This document shows positions 34,590-47,899 of a DNA stretch of 64,000 bases, piece by piece. The stretch is from Dastarcus helophoroides. Taxonomy: Eukaryota > Arthropoda > Insecta > Coleoptera > Bothrideridae. The stretch covers positions 38,367,435 through 38,431,434 of the forward strand of contig CM053325.1 in the NCBI GenBank assembly GCA_028583605.1. Reading direction: 5' to 3'. Numbering within the stretch: position 1 is the first letter of the stretch; each line of letters begins with the position of its first letter. The notes under the pieces are model-generated. The model saw only the letters and a program-made list of their open reading frames with translations. It was not told the DNA's origin and ran no database searches. The position numbers were made by a program, and so were the translations under genes.

Positions 34590-35108
34590 TTTTAAAAATT
34601 TATTGGTACAAGATACATATATGAAAGTTATTAACTACTTTTGTACACAATCTCCTGATTTTGTTATATATTTTTCCCAACGGACTGGAAGTTTTTTAAT
34701 GCCATCATCATGAAAAGAAGGGAGGCGTGTTTGCAGCCAATTGTGCACAAACGTCTTCAACAGTAGAATCATCATGGAATCGCTCACCTCCTAGAGCTTG
34801 TTTCAGCGACCCAAACATATGATAATCCCATGCTGATAAGTCGGGACTCTAAGGAGGGTGTTCTAATGTTGCCCAATGCATTTCCTCTAATTTTTGATGT
34901 GTCAGATTGGCTGAGTGGGAGCGACATTTCTGACCGAAAATTCGCGCCTCTTCCGACGATATGCACGTTTTGCTTTATCCAATAGCTGGCAGTAGTAGGC
35001 AGCATCATCTTCCAAAAGGCATTGAACAGCGTTAATCTTGTCCGCAGTCACATTGGTCCGAGGACAACGGACATGGGGTTCATTTTCAACTTGAGTGCCT
35101 CCTTTCAA
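34590..35108 (-). pseudogene. Mariner transposase, internally deleted
   Basis: On the minus strand an N-terminal piece (MKGGTQVENEPHVRCPRTNV, then TADKINAVQCLL) is joined near 34919 directly to a C-terminal piece reading KLEEMHWATLEHPPKSPDLS, then AWDYHMFGSLKQALGGERFH, DDSTVEDV. HPP.SPDL..WDYH.FG is the mariner motif around the third catalytic Asp. The central catalytic domain is missing. A terminal repeat-like sequence (ACGAGGGTAAATCAAATATG) follows at 34557-34576. A shared 25-base block occurs at 35190 and 35276. Confidence 0.7.
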
Positions 35109-35149
35109 AAATTTTTTGTGTCATTCATACACTTGAGTTTTCTTCAAAC

Positions 35150-37684
35150 AAGTATCCCCAAACTATGCTTCTAGTCTACGAACATTTTCGGCGGGCTTTA
35201 CAGTTTCAACGGCAAGAAATTTAATAACAATGTTCTGCGCAACGTGCGAATGAACCTCTTACTCACTCAAAATTTTCGGCGGGCTTTACACTTTATAACT
35301 GACGAACGGCGAAAACGGAATTTGCTTGATATCATTCACGTGATATGACGCGGACGCCACTTATGCAAATAGAGCAAATATTTTTCCCCCAGAAAATGCG
35401 CTCTAATGTCTAGTTATTATCTACTGAAATTTAAAAAAATATATTTCGAACGATTTCTGTGTATTTAAGGAAAAGCCAAAATTTTGCTTAATTTTCAACA
35501 CCCTGTATCTTAAAAATAAAGCGGTTTCGGACCTATGTTGATATAAACTTTTTTTCTTAAAATCGTTCACAGATTAATTATGCTCCTTCAGTATTAGCAT
35601 CTTATTGGAAAACACCCTGTATATATTTTTTTGTAATATTCGATAAAAGTTGTTTAAGCATTTTCTTTTAGAACAGTCCCTTTCACATTATATAGTTTCA
35701 CTGAGAAGTTCCTTTTATTATATCTTTCAGCTTCTAAGGGGAAATATATCAGCGGAAAGAGGTTATCAGGAACCGCGTAAGTCCGACTTTGCGTAAGTCG
35801 AGGTATTACTATATCATATTTCTTTACTTTCGTGACAATTTCAACTTATTTTTGATATATGATTAATAAGAAATTTAAAAGATTATTTAAAATCATCTCA
35901 TGACATCAACATAAACAAAAAACTATTAAGCTAAATTCGCTAAATCCTATTCAAGAAATATAAAAATAAAAAATAGCATGTTAAAAACTTTGACATACGA
36001 GTAGATAAAATTTTAAAAAATAATTAAGGAGACATATAAATGGAAAAGTTGGAAGGAAATTATTGGATTCGCATTTGACAGAGGCTAAATAGACTGAAGT
36101 TTGAAGCTTCTCGCAACGCGCTTTTATTCCTTAACAGACCTTTGCGAAGATAAAATCGGTTTTTTTTAGCAAATAAGCATTACATATGAGATGATGTATT
36201 GTGGAACACTGTCGGAACAAAAGTGGACCTATTGGTGAAAAAAAATCAAGAGTTTCGTTCTTTGGGTAGGTAAAAATGAAATATATAAATATTCAATTGA
36301 ATCGGTGAGATTAAGAACAATACAAGTCCAAAATTTTATATTTTTATCTATCATAGCCATTTTGTTTTAAATATGAAGCTGAATCGAATCAGTAGAAAAA
36401 CAGTAGTAAAGCCATATATGTAATACTTCTATATGGCCAACTCCCTATTCTCTTAGCGAATTTATTCCGCCCAAATCGGATAAAGATGGAACATGGGCGA
36501 TTGGAGAGTATTGCGCATGAATGAACGAAATGCGCCAATCGCTATGCGCGGGTTAAACCGGTGTTTGTGTTTGGCCGGACACAGCTGAGTTTGGCCATGC
36601 ACAGATGATTTGTAACACCTGCGCATTGTGACTCATCACCGCTCGTGAAGGTCAGCGAGAAAGAGAAGTCTTTCCCACAAGAAACGAGGAACTGGATATA
36701 TAGAACTATTATATATATGAGTAAAGTCACCTTGTTAATGCCCTTTCCAGAGTTTGTTGCACTGCATTGAGTATTCTCAACATATGGCTGTTTGGAATGA
36801 TTTTTGATCGGGCCTAGCTGCTTTAGTGGCATTTGGCTGAAAAAAATTAATCAAAAGATATGATCCTATATACCTTCCAGGTAAATATGAGGCAGTGACT
36901 GAGAATTCTAGAAAAAAAAACACTTACTGTAAACTATCACTTCATATAGACCCATCTATTTGATTTAAAGAATTGTGGTCTCCAAACTAAACAAAATCTG
37001 TAGAATAATAGTAAATAAAATAAATAAAACTTATACAACAGTTTGTGTGCGGTGCATTATTTCCAAGCTATGTTAAATGCTTAGATTTTAATGATTAATT
37101 CTTATTCTTTAAAGTTACCAAAACAAAATCAAATTTTTACCATTCAAGTCTGTTTTCAACCAGTGCCACTTAACAAGAAGAAATTGAATGATATAAAACA
37201 TATTATAATGAAATACATGGAGGGAGAACAGTAAGAGTTTTCTTATTCTATAATATCATGGGGAACCACTAATTTGGAGAATAGTGATGATGCTGGTAAC
37301 TAAATCTGATTATTTTTGTTTAATAAAATGTGCTATTTACCATCGTATTCTTATTTTTTTATGCAAATTTAACGCAAAATTCTAATAGGTACTGTGGTGA
37401 GTCGAGTTCTACTAAACTGTTCTATTTCCTCGTTTGTTTATTTAATTGAATTTTATTCAATATTTTCTTGAAAATATTAAATCTACAAATACTGTATTAT
37501 AAAAATTCTTTGTAACATAACGTTTTGCGTGAGAAACAGATTTCTTAGCAGTTAACAAATTAGATAAGGGTTATTTGTTAGACCTGGTTTGTTTCAAGTT
37601 TAATTACCTAAACTGAGTAAAATAACATGTTAGTTTTGAAGGACCGCTGAAAGTCCGATATCGTAAATTATTGCACTAAAGCTG
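35150..37684. other. Intergenic stretch, no gene recognised
   Basis: A MITE-like end (CACCCTGTA) lies at 35617-35625. A GC-richer patch at 36470-36700 contains a GCGATTGG...CCAATCGC inverted repeat. The open frame at 36542-36832 resembles no known protein. Confidence 0.4.
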
Positions 37685-37687
37685 TTA

Positions 37688-39060
37688 GGCCTAGCGCTGA
37701 CATGCAATTTTCAGTTGCGCAATTGTTTGGTTTCAAGACTGACTTCTATGGGTTTATATGGTAGCGCGCTCACATGCAACTAAAAGTTGCAGCAACTAAA
37801 CAGTTTGTGTTTTGTCACAAACTAAACGATTGCAAAACTACCTGCAACTGGTTTGTATCGCATTGAGTTAAATGCAATGGCGCTGACTTGCAACTGAAAC
37901 CATGCAATTTGTACAATATGATCATCGCAGACGACTGAGGGTGTAATTTAATTTCTAGGTGTAAAGTACTATACTTCTAACATTATTAACTTATATTAGG
38001 GTATAATGTTATTTCTTTGTGTAGAAATTTTAAACTTGTTGCATCAATTGGTTCCGGTAATAATGTTGAAGTACTCTTGTTATGTATAAGCTTGATAACC
38101 CTTGATTTTTGTTCCATTGCCACTATTCTCGTAATTCGAGGCGAGGGTAATTTTGAGTACAAGAAAGAGATTTGGGTTGTAAAACTTCTACAGTTAGGAG
38201 ATTTGACATAATGAACCATATCGAGCCATTTCCCTTTCAGTTCCTAGAAGATAGTGGTGTTTTTTTTTTATCTTATACAGGAGAAAAAAGGAACTTTGGT
38301 ATTTCTTAACGTACTTGCAATCACAACGGTTGTCTTGTATCTAATTTTTTGTATTAAACTCATTATATTACTTGTGTGTTTTGTCAAATTAACCACCCAT
38401 AGAACTTAGAGTAGTTGATGTAAACAGTACGATTCGAATTACTTGACAAGTCGATATGATTTCTCCAGAACCACACGGTAAGAAACAATTTTTATACATA
38501 TTTAATTTAGAAGCTCTCAATCATATAAAATGAAGTGCTGCACAGTCGCTGTGCTGCGCCACATTAGTGGACAATTAATTTTTTAAATTACCCTACTAAT
38601 TAGAAATTTCCCCAACTGAAAAAAGGTTTCTTTGACTTTAAACTTCAACTATAAAGTATACAACCTGAACTTTTGTACTTAAGTTATTATTCAATATTCA
38701 TCCTATTATAGTTCAAAAAAGACCGTATCACAAAAATAAACAAACAAACATTAATTATATTCTGAATGACTTCGCAAGCAAGTCTTCGTGCAATTTATAA
38801 AATTGCCCTTTTATTAAATGATGGCTTGTAAGGGGATGTAACCAATATCGTTTCCTAGGCTTTCCTTTTTTTTCTTTTACTTAATTCGAGAGCACATACA
38901 GTAGCTAATTCGAAGACGTCCATATTGAAACTAAAAAGTTTCAGTTGCATGTGGGCTCGCCTGCCTGAAACCAAACTGTTTGGTTGCGTAAGTGAGCGCG
39001 GTTTACTAGACAACGAACCAAATAGTTCCGCAACTGAAAATTGCATGTCAGCGCTAGGCC
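37688..39060. mobile_element. Harbinger-like non-autonomous element, TTA target duplication
   Basis: The ends GGCCTAGCGCTGACATGCAA and TTTTCAGTTGCG are mirrored at 39026-39060. Both flanks are TTA (37685-37687 and 39061-39063), the 3-base target typical of PIF/Harbinger. The subterminal zones carry many copies of CATGCAACT/AGTTGCATG and GCGCTCAC. The open frames at 37986-38219 are non-coding. Confidence 0.7.
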
Positions 39061-39063
39061 TTA

Positions 39064-41600
39064 AGTGTCAATAACGGAGACCGTAGCAAATCTTTCGGCA
39101 AGACCATGTGGTGGTAGACTGGAGGAATTTGACGTTCAAAAAAACGCCCTTATAAACACGTACAATTGTAAGTTATTTAAATTTCAATTATCGAAGTAAA
39201 ACTTGCAAGATAAAGGGACGACATTATTCAAAAGGGGTTTGCAGTTTGATATGCACTTTAAGAATCCATTTCAAAATTTATTTAAGGGTTAATTTGGATT
39301 AGAAATATTTAAATTAGTAGGAATTCTGCATCCTCATGCCCTCTAGCGAGATGCAGAGGATGTCTTTCGGCCCCCAGAAATTAAGGGTAGGGGAATAAAA
39401 AGATAAAACACCGTAAAGAAATTTACAGGGTAGTCAAATACTGAACTTCGATGAAATTAGTTTAGAAATTATGGTCAACTTCCGGACTTATAAAAACGAG
39501 TACGAAATACGGGAGTTTAAAAAAAACTGCTTCTGTTTGTGCTAATTAACGTGAATGAACACAAAAAAAAACAATTTCTGTTGAACGTGAAGTTCTTGTG
39601 CCATTTGTGTGATGTTTGCTACGGAAAAAAAAATAGGCAAGTAAATTTTAAATTGTCCGATGATTTTATTTGATGGTTTTTCGCTCTTATATGATTTAAT
39701 TAAATTTCCTAAAATTTGAGAAATTGTTATTCCTAATTTTGATCAATATGGGGTTGGGGGGGCGTACACAAAAAAAAAGAGAAAGGAATTTAAAACTTCC
39801 ACAACAAACCGAATGAATGAGAAAGTCGTTGTTAGAAAATTATTATAGGGCCAAAAACCCTACCGCTGACTGGTGCAACTACCAGTCTCAGTAAAACAAA
39901 AAAAAAGAGAGAAAAAAAAACAAACACAAAGAGAATAGAATGAAAAAGACGAAAACAAATAAAGCAAATTTGCTTCGAAAATCTTCTATTTTCTTAAGGT
40001 CGTTCTTCGATGTTCTGCTGTTGGAAACTGAGTTTCCAGGGGTTCAAAAAATCAATCACACCCATCACAACAGGCTTGGTAACTAACAGCAGGCATCTAT
40101 ATTAGGATTTGCTGATGATGTACTGTAAGTTCTCGAAACGTGAAAAACAAGGAAAACCGGAACCGGTGTTGTAAGAAGGTTGTCTGAAGAACTTTCCAGA
40201 CATAGACAAAGTCCCAACACATGTGAACCCCTGGGTGTGCTCCGCGGGAACGTACGCCTTAACACCCTAGAAGGAGTAGTAACCTCTTCTGGTTCTTGTT
40301 CTAGTGTACTCGCCCGGTCTGCCTTATCCGTGGGTCCCCTCATCGGTTACACGTCCAAAACAAAAAGGACCCCCTATATAGGCCACGGAGAATTACAACA
40401 CCGCGCGTCGCGATCGGGAAGCTTTTGCAAAATTACTAATCTATATTCGCATGCCTAGATTTGCTGTCAACATAAATTTACTAACGTAGGCGGACGAGCA
40501 GTATCAGCATCAGCTCTCGTTAGGGAGATGTTTTGATGAAAGAAATGAGAACTTCTTGCCAGTTTCCCAGTTTCTATCTTTAATTTCAATGTTTGTTCTA
40601 AGTCAAGCTTAGCCAATTTCTGAGCCAGGAAACGCCCCTTCTATTAGACTAGTAGCCGTAGAAGTAGATGTAGTGTTGGAAGGGAAATTCTGCTCAGAAA
40701 GTTTCTACGAAATCTGAACAATATTTCTAGTCTATTTTATGACACTGGTTTAAGTTCGAGTGATTGAGTTTGGTATGAGAAAAACAAAAAAAAACAAAAC
40801 AAAGGAACAAGGTAACAAAGGAAAGAAAGAAAGTGTGAGAGAACGAGAGATCTGTAAGATTGAATCAACATTAAAAATTTGATTTATTACGATAAATCAC
40901 AACTTCATTTCCAAGCTTGAGCTCCATTTTATCTTAGCATTATCCTTTGGATATTGTTAGTTCAAAGCTTTCAGCAGGAAACTGTATCCTATGTGAAGTA
41001 TGCTTGAATATAGAAACGACAAAAACACAAGAATTTGGGAATAAAAAACAGACACCTGAAAATAGTTTGAGAACCTCTGTGTACAAGTAGCGAATACCCA
41101 CCGATAATCAGGTACAAAGTTAGCTGCATTTGGTTTGAAAACCTTTGAGTACAAACTAAATGGCTCAACTGGGGAAAGCATTCCACTTATTAGCGTTAAG
41201 ATAAACTTTGGGAAATTTATAACTGACCTACTATATATGAGCGAAAGAGTTAAACAAAGAATGTCAGATTACTTGTGCGTAATGAATTCTCTTAATTTTC
41301 TAAAGAAATATTTCTCTCAAATCTGTGTCCAGCAAATTTAAACAAGTTGAAACAAACAGGTTCACTTTATTTTGTTGTATTATGTTTAAGAACACTTGAG
41401 AATCACAAACTTGAAATTTTGTTGATTTATTTGTTGACCTATTGTAATAAAACGTTGAGGTCAATTGTTGTTTGAATTTGATAACACTTCTCTGTCGACT
41501 CTACGAAATGGGGTTACAATTTAATAGAATAAAATAATTTTAAACACAACGTAGACAAATTGGGTCCGAAAATCGAAGGTAAATTATTCTTCGAACATTT
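39064..41600. other. Intergenic stretch; possible retroelement scrap near 40090
   Basis: Mostly unassigned AT-rich DNA. At 40093-40123 the + strand reads SILGFADDVL, resembling a reverse transcriptase FADD box, but nothing downstream supports it. The GC-richer block 40080-40460 is open on both strands without recognisable protein. Confidence 0.3.
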
Positions 41601-41670
41601 TTAAAGATGAGCAAAATTCGACAATTTTGAAAAACTGCATAGAATCATTGGTCCTGGTCGCTCATCACAT

Positions 41671-41684
41671 TTGGTGCCGTGACC
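41671..41684 (+). other. Possible LTR-retrotransposon primer-binding site
   Basis: TTGGTGCCGTGACC after CACA is the junction word seen just after the left LTR of BEL/Pao elements. No gag/pol follows and no LTR pair could be traced, so this would be a solo or truncated remnant. Confidence 0.4.
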
Positions 41685-41899
41685 AGGATACAATCACGAC
41701 AGCTGCTCATCACAGTACCAATATTGAGATTAAGAAGAGTACAAGTGCAGATTTGTTTTTTGTGGATATTAAAAAAATGAATGAACTAATAAATTTAATT
41801 TTTTGTTTGTGCCCAAAGAAATACACTAAAACTTGTCTGTACATACTAAACCTGTAAGAAGCATAACAAACTAAATAAACATATTTTCCCAGCATCCAA

Positions 41900-44200
41900 A
41901 CATTTGGATTTGTACTGTTCTTAATCTCACCGATTTAATTATTGATGTGTGCAAATAACCGTTTCATTGCAATCATCACATATTTGCAGCAGGTTTAACA
42001 ATATTGTGCACACCTGTCTCTTATTGAAAGTTTCATCTAAATCGATAGAACCGTTAGCGAATAGTTTAACATTTTAAATTTGACTTAATTCGGCAGTATA
42101 AAGAGTACGCGGACACCGAGTTCTCTCTTCCCCGCATTTTACATTCAACGGTTCCCATGCTACGAGATGGAAGCGTTTAGTCCATTTAGCCTCTGGCATT
42201 TGAATTTATCAGCATAACAACATGCAACGAAAATTAAGTAAAAGAGGAGAAAGGAAGCGGCAGTCAAAACTTAAGTGACAATATTTTAAACATGTTTTTC
42301 TCAAAAACTGCCACTAAAGCATTAGTTTAACAATATAAACAAACAACACCCCTTATACAAACATTATGTCTAATTTCAAACATGTTTATTTAAATTTTTA
42401 CATAAATTTAAGGGCTGAGTTTGATCCATTACTATGTACTTAATGCGGTTTTAAATTTCCCATAATTCATAGAAAAATACGCATTGTTTGAAAGAAGGGT
42501 TGATTTATTCTTGGTCATAAAGACTTTATGACCGTTATATAGGAGAGAATTTCCATGTAATTTTGCTAAATAATATAAGTTAAAGTGACTGCGACCGGTT
42601 TGGAGAGATTCCGTTAGAGGGGGGTACCTTCTTAGAGAAGTTGGCATTTTAACAAGCTCAAAAGTGACCGTTGCGGGGGGTGGCCATATTAAGTTTTACT
42701 GTCATTTTTCACACATTTTGAGCTGTACCGTTGAGAACATTATTAAAGAAAAATATTCTAGGATCCTCAGAGGTAGCTCTTTCAAATGATACCTCAAACG
42801 ATATATTAACTCAATCTTGATTTTTGACTGACTAAATTAACCCCTCATTTTATTATAAAATGTTTTCTTTTTATTGATCGTGGACTGGCGTTATTTACGT
42901 GGGTCACTTAGAACTAACGCTGTGCAAAATTTCAACTTCCTACGTTACATAGTTTCCAGAAAAATCTGGATCGACACGAGAGTAAAATTATATGGGTTTC
43001 GTTTTTTCCTTTTAGGGCACGGAACCCTAAAAACCTAAACCCACTAGAAACTGAACCGTTATTTTAGCCGGAATGAACCGAAACGGGTTTGTTTTAATTT
43101 AATAATGATAAAAATAACAGTTGTAACTATTTATAGCGGTTAAAAAAGACGCCGGTTTCCAGATAATTCATTTATGGGTTACACTCATGGGGGGGTTTGA
43201 TCCCCTTGATCTCTACTGTCTGCGCCACTGGTGCTCACAATTACACAATTCGCAAAAATTTAATTAGCGCTAATTATAAGATATAAAACGTACAATCAAA
43301 TGGAATAAATGTTTATTTCTCATTAATTTTATACGGACTATTGCCGTCTTTATTTGCAGCTTTAATTTTTTGCCAATACGAGACAAAGAGAGAACCAAAC
43401 TGATCTATAATGAGATACCCAATTCTTGGTAGCGACGGACGGTTACGTCACTGCGCGAATTTCATCGACGTCGCGTCGCATAACCAGCTAGCGAAATCGC
43501 CCATAGTCTCGACTTTCAAAACATTTCCGGCTGGTATAGTTGGTGCAAACTCGTTTTTTATAGAAGTGAATATTTTTAGTGTTCTAAGGCACTTTATTTG
43601 TAAGTAAAATACATTACAATCTTAATCGTGCTCTTAAAAATTTTTTATTTTGGTTTTTTTTTATCCGGCCAATCGCCTCACTTTAAAAGAATCATTTGCG
43701 TGTTTATTCAAAATATTTATAACCGTAACTTTGACTTACAACATATTATGTACTGTTACATATAAGTAATCATAAACAATATTAGGAATAGAAAAATATT
43801 TAATTCTTTTTCGCCAGTCTTGATCTTTATCTGAATAAAACGTGTTGGGACGATCTTTGCCTTTTGGACAGAATTAACATTGGCGAGGTTAGGATTGCAA
43901 ACGTTCCAGCAAAATATGAATTTAGCGCCCACCAAAAGGTTGCAAGTATAAAGTTGGAAACACTTAAACACAAAAATACAAAATGCGCCCCTGCGAGCAA
44001 GGGCAAGCTACGACGCTGAGAATTAATCCGCCTAATTGATTTCTCCCAGCCCATCCCCAGGTATTATCCCAAATAATTATACATACAAATAACTGGCGAC
44101 CTAAACTATAATATTCCTAAGCTTGTCAGCAAAAATATTACACTAGTGGAAAAATTAAAAGATCAAAAACAATCTGGTAATGCTCAATCCCATCACCAAC
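41900..44200. other. Intergenic stretch, scattered repeat ends
   Basis: Includes a TATAAAGAG word near 42100, a hAT-like GAACCG region at 43020-43090, a GTCTGCGCCACTG element end near 43213, and a GC-richer patch at 43400-43610 ending in a potential donor (GTAAGT). No gene can be supported. Confidence 0.35.
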
Positions 44201-44214
44201 CCTTATAAAGGTAA

Positions 44215-45258
44215 AAGTTTAATACTATTTCACTTTCACTGCAAAATATATGTCAGAAAAAGCATTATAGCAATAAAATTAAAACCATATGTTGTGTTTA
44301 ATTATTCATATCATTCTACAGAAAAAAATGACTCTAGGAGTAAATCACCCTTTCCGATGCTTTTTTTTGTAAAATCCCGAGACAAGTCAATTTTATTTTT
44401 TTATTTTCTTAATGACATTGCCAAATTCCATAAAATTCAAGGGTGTAAAAGTTGGTATAAAAGAAAAAATTAAACTCATCCCTATTCAAATTAGGGGTTG
44501 CTGCAACCCTTTGGCAAAACTGATACGTTTTTAGAAGCACATTCTTGTGGGAAATAAAGTAACAATGGTTTTACAGAAAAAATCCAATTTATTCTTGAGA
44601 TATTAAAGAAAAACTATTTTTGGGGGTTATCTTTAGGGGGTGGAAGTTCACCACCTAAATCACAAATTTAGCATCTAAAGAAATTGTTGATACATTATTT
44701 TGATGACATATCAACATATAATAAGTTAAAGGTAAAAAAATAAATGTTTTGATTCTCCGAGGCTCCGAGGCTCATAAAAATAGGGGTTTTATGTTATTTC
44801 ATTGTTAATGCAAAATATATGTCAAAATAATCATTATAGAAATAAAATTGAAAACATATGTTGTGTTTTACTTTCCATATCACTGTACAGAAAAAAATTA
44901 ACTCAAGGGGTAAATCACCCCTTTCAAGGATTTTTTTTGCAAAACCCCGAGACAGGTCAATTTTATTTTTTAGTGTTCTTAATAAAATTGTTAATTTTGA
45001 TAAAATTCAGTCAAAAGTTGATATATAAAAAAAAAAAATGAAACTCAACCCCATAAAAATTAGGGGTTGCAACTTTTTAACATAACCAATATGTCTTTAG
45101 GAGCGCTTTTTTATGAGAAATAACATAGCGTTTGTTTCATCAAAAAATTCCAATTAATTCTTGAGCTATTAAAGAAAAACTGTTTTTTGGGGTTAACTGT
45201 AAGGAGTGGTTTCACCACTTAAATCGCCGAGTTAGCATCTAAAAAAAAATACGTGTCC
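44215..45258 (+). repeat. Tandem duplication, 569-base period
   Basis: Anchors such as CAAAATATATGTCA (44242, 44811), TTAGGGGTTGC (44491, 45060) and CTTGAG.TATTAAAGAAAAACT recur at a constant 568-569 spacing. The two units are about 75-80 percent alike by eye. Parts of a third unit may follow near 45300. Confidence 0.7.
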
Positions 45259-45299
45259 AATGTTTTGTTATGTACTATAACATATCACAAAATGAAAAA

Positions 45300-46230
45300 A
45301 ATCGGTGGGGTACACCTCGGGTACTTTCCTTGTTAGTGAAAAATGGTTGTACAGAAAATCTAAATAAACAAATTGTAGGTTTATGTATCTAGTTTTTGGA
45401 TCTGAACTTCAAAACTTATTGGCAACAGTGGTTTTCAAGTAATTCTAAGAAAATAAATAGGAAGAAGACAGTTTTCTTTTAGACATTTTTTGTCTTTTTT
45501 TTTATTTACGGACTTTATAACTTAATTGCCATATGAACCTGATAGACTGTTCATTAAGCTTTAATTTATTATTTTAAAGACCTTGACAGGATCACTTCTC
45601 GCCGAGATGTCGATCCTTGAATGAAAAATGATTATTTTGTCTTTGATTATTTATATCTTAGCAACCAATGATTGCACAGTAAGTTTCGACATCCCTAATA
45701 AATTCTCTACCAAAACTAGCCCATAATTTTTCGACAAAAAAATGTTTTTTTATTTTTGTTTATATTAGTTTGAAAAAGCAACAAAAAAGGTCTTTTGGTG
45801 GTTTCTTGGTAAATTAAGCGCTGAACCGAAAATATGGAGGAAACCACTAATGTTATGTGTGCCTTTTTATAGTTCAATATATCTACAAAAACCTCAATTC
45901 AGCTAGCCGTTTTTTTCGTTTTATTCGATTGAATTTTTGAACAAATTAAAGGATCGCGTGTTTTGCTCTAAAAGGCTCATGATCTTATAACAAAATGAAA
46001 AAAAAAATCATCTCAACTTTTTTCACATTTTTATCGCAAATAGCGTTTAAATTTTTGAAAAAAAACTAAAAACTAATGACTTCAGGAAATCTAAGAAAAC
46101 AACGCCAAATTATTTCTAATGCTATTCCGTCGCTGATTCTGCTGATCTTTTTCTAATTAAATTAAAAATAAAGTTGTTCACGCGGTTTTAGAGACTGTTT
46201 TTCGATATTTTTTGTGAACCCTTAGCAAAC
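45300..46230. other. Intergenic stretch, nothing recognised
   Basis: AT-rich DNA without repeats or reading frames that I can assign. Confidence 0.4.
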
Positions 46231-47313
46231 AGTTTTTTTTTTCAAAAATACCCTCTTTGCTTTGCTCAAAATTCGTCATTTATTTTGTAAATTTAACTTT
46301 TTATTCAAAATTTGCCTTTCTTTAAGACATCTTGACTTTTTTTTAACTCCAATTTAGTCCTTAAAATTTCCCTATTTTTTCTTTAAAATTTACCCATACT
46401 TATTCGGCTTTTTCAGAAATTTGTACTTTTTTCAATTCGATTTTCAGGAAGTTTAGATTTGTCCATCAAAAATTCGCATTTTACTAGAAATGTAATCTAT
46501 CTTTTAATAAAATTTAAAATTTTGAGATAAATCTTTTAAGGCTGTTCCCATTTTTTCTCAAAATTCATCTTTTCTTTTTTTCACATTTCGACCTATTACC
46601 AAACTTTGACTTTTTTTAATAAGTGACTTTTTAAATCTTTAAGTTGAGACTTTTTCCCCGAGATGTTGTTCTTTTTCTTGAAACTTAGATTTTTCCGAAT
46701 TTCGTCACTTTTCTCAAATATCAGTCTCTGAAAATGTTGACTTTTAATTGATTTCAACTTCCTACAAATTTTACTTGCTTCCCAACATTCGAGGATTTAT
46801 GTTTTTGCAAAATTTGACTTTTCTCTCGAAATTTATCTTTTTCTCACCAGTTTGATTTTATTCCCAGAACTCAATTTCTTTAAATCTGAGTTAATCGGAA
46901 AATTTTCAGTTATCACATAATTCGAAATTTCTAGTTTTTTTTAATCATTTTCCTTTTCCAAATTATTTTATTATTTTTCTCAAAATTCCCATTTTTTTGA
47001 AAGTTTCGATTTTCTTAATTCGTCTTGTTCTCGAAATTTCGAACATCTTTTAAATTTCTTCTTTTTTTTATAATCGAAGATCATTTATGTAAACTAACAA
47101 AGTTTAATTTTTTGCGTAAAATACCTACTCTGGGAAATTTTTGACTTTCTTCGTCTTTTCTCAAAATTTATTTTCCAAATTTACGTTTTTGTCAAAATTA
47201 TACAATTTTCCTCAAAATCCAATTTTTAGAAAATTTTAATCCTTTAAATTCGTTTGTTCTGGGTCAAGCTATTCTAAAGATTCAATTTTTTTTATCACAA
47301 TCAGAAATTCTAC
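46230..47313. repeat. T-rich degenerate array
   Basis: Variants of CTTTTTTCAAAATTTCGACTT over about 1.1 kb, ending at the left arm of the palindrome. The same class as the arrays at 10.0 and 60.1 kb. Confidence 0.5.
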
Positions 47314-47899
47314 CTTTCAAAAATATTTTCAACTTCCTCCCACTTCCGGTTATACCGGAAGTATACATCAACTTTCTTATTTTAAATAGCAACCCCCAAA
47401 TTTTATACTTTATTTGGATTTTACGTAGAAAAATAAAGTGAGTTTATGTAAACACATGTTTATTGCTATCTTTGATAGTTTTAAAGATATTTCAATTTTT
47501 TGAAAAAAAAATGACAGAAAAGAGGGTTATTTTGACTCTTCGTATCTTTTTTATTATTTGCAATAAAAACATGAAATTTGGGTTGAAGTCATGGAATATT
47601 ATGGAGACTATAATAACGTAATGAAGTTTTACATTTATTACACAGGATGACACAAATTTTATGATCTTTATTATTTTTGTTTTATTCAAAAAAACTCTGT
47701 TTTTTTTTAAATGGGAACTATGTATTTTAATCATTTTTGGATTCCTTACGTAAAAAGAAGAAAAAAGTTATAACGTTGCTCAATTTGAAATCTTCAAATA
47801 TGCCTTTAAATGTATTGAAACAGAAGATCGTCCTTGTTGTTCTTGATGTAAATTTTTTGTCAATTATTTTCGTTTCCTATTACTTATTATGTTTAATTA

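Noticed and set aside
36542..36832. 96-codon minus-strand open frame
   Set aside because: No recognisable domain, no splice context and no similar copy in the window.
40093..40123. FADD-box reverse transcriptase
   Set aside because: Ten residues only, followed by stops and no neighbouring motif; kept as a low-confidence note.
40109..40150. CTGATGA...CGAAACG as a further hammerhead
   Set aside because: The intervening bases do not form a proper stem II, the base at the cleavage position would be G, and stem I does not pair.
43410..43607. Open frame in a GC-richer patch with a possible donor, as a 5' exon of CTL gene 2
   Set aside because: No supporting acceptor, no homology, and 12.6 kb from the first coding exon; RNA data would be needed.
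44086..44110. CTGGCGACC as a Gypsy LTR/primer-binding junction
   Set aside because: No LTR boundary, no polypurine tract and no gag/pol found; a nine-base word is too weak.
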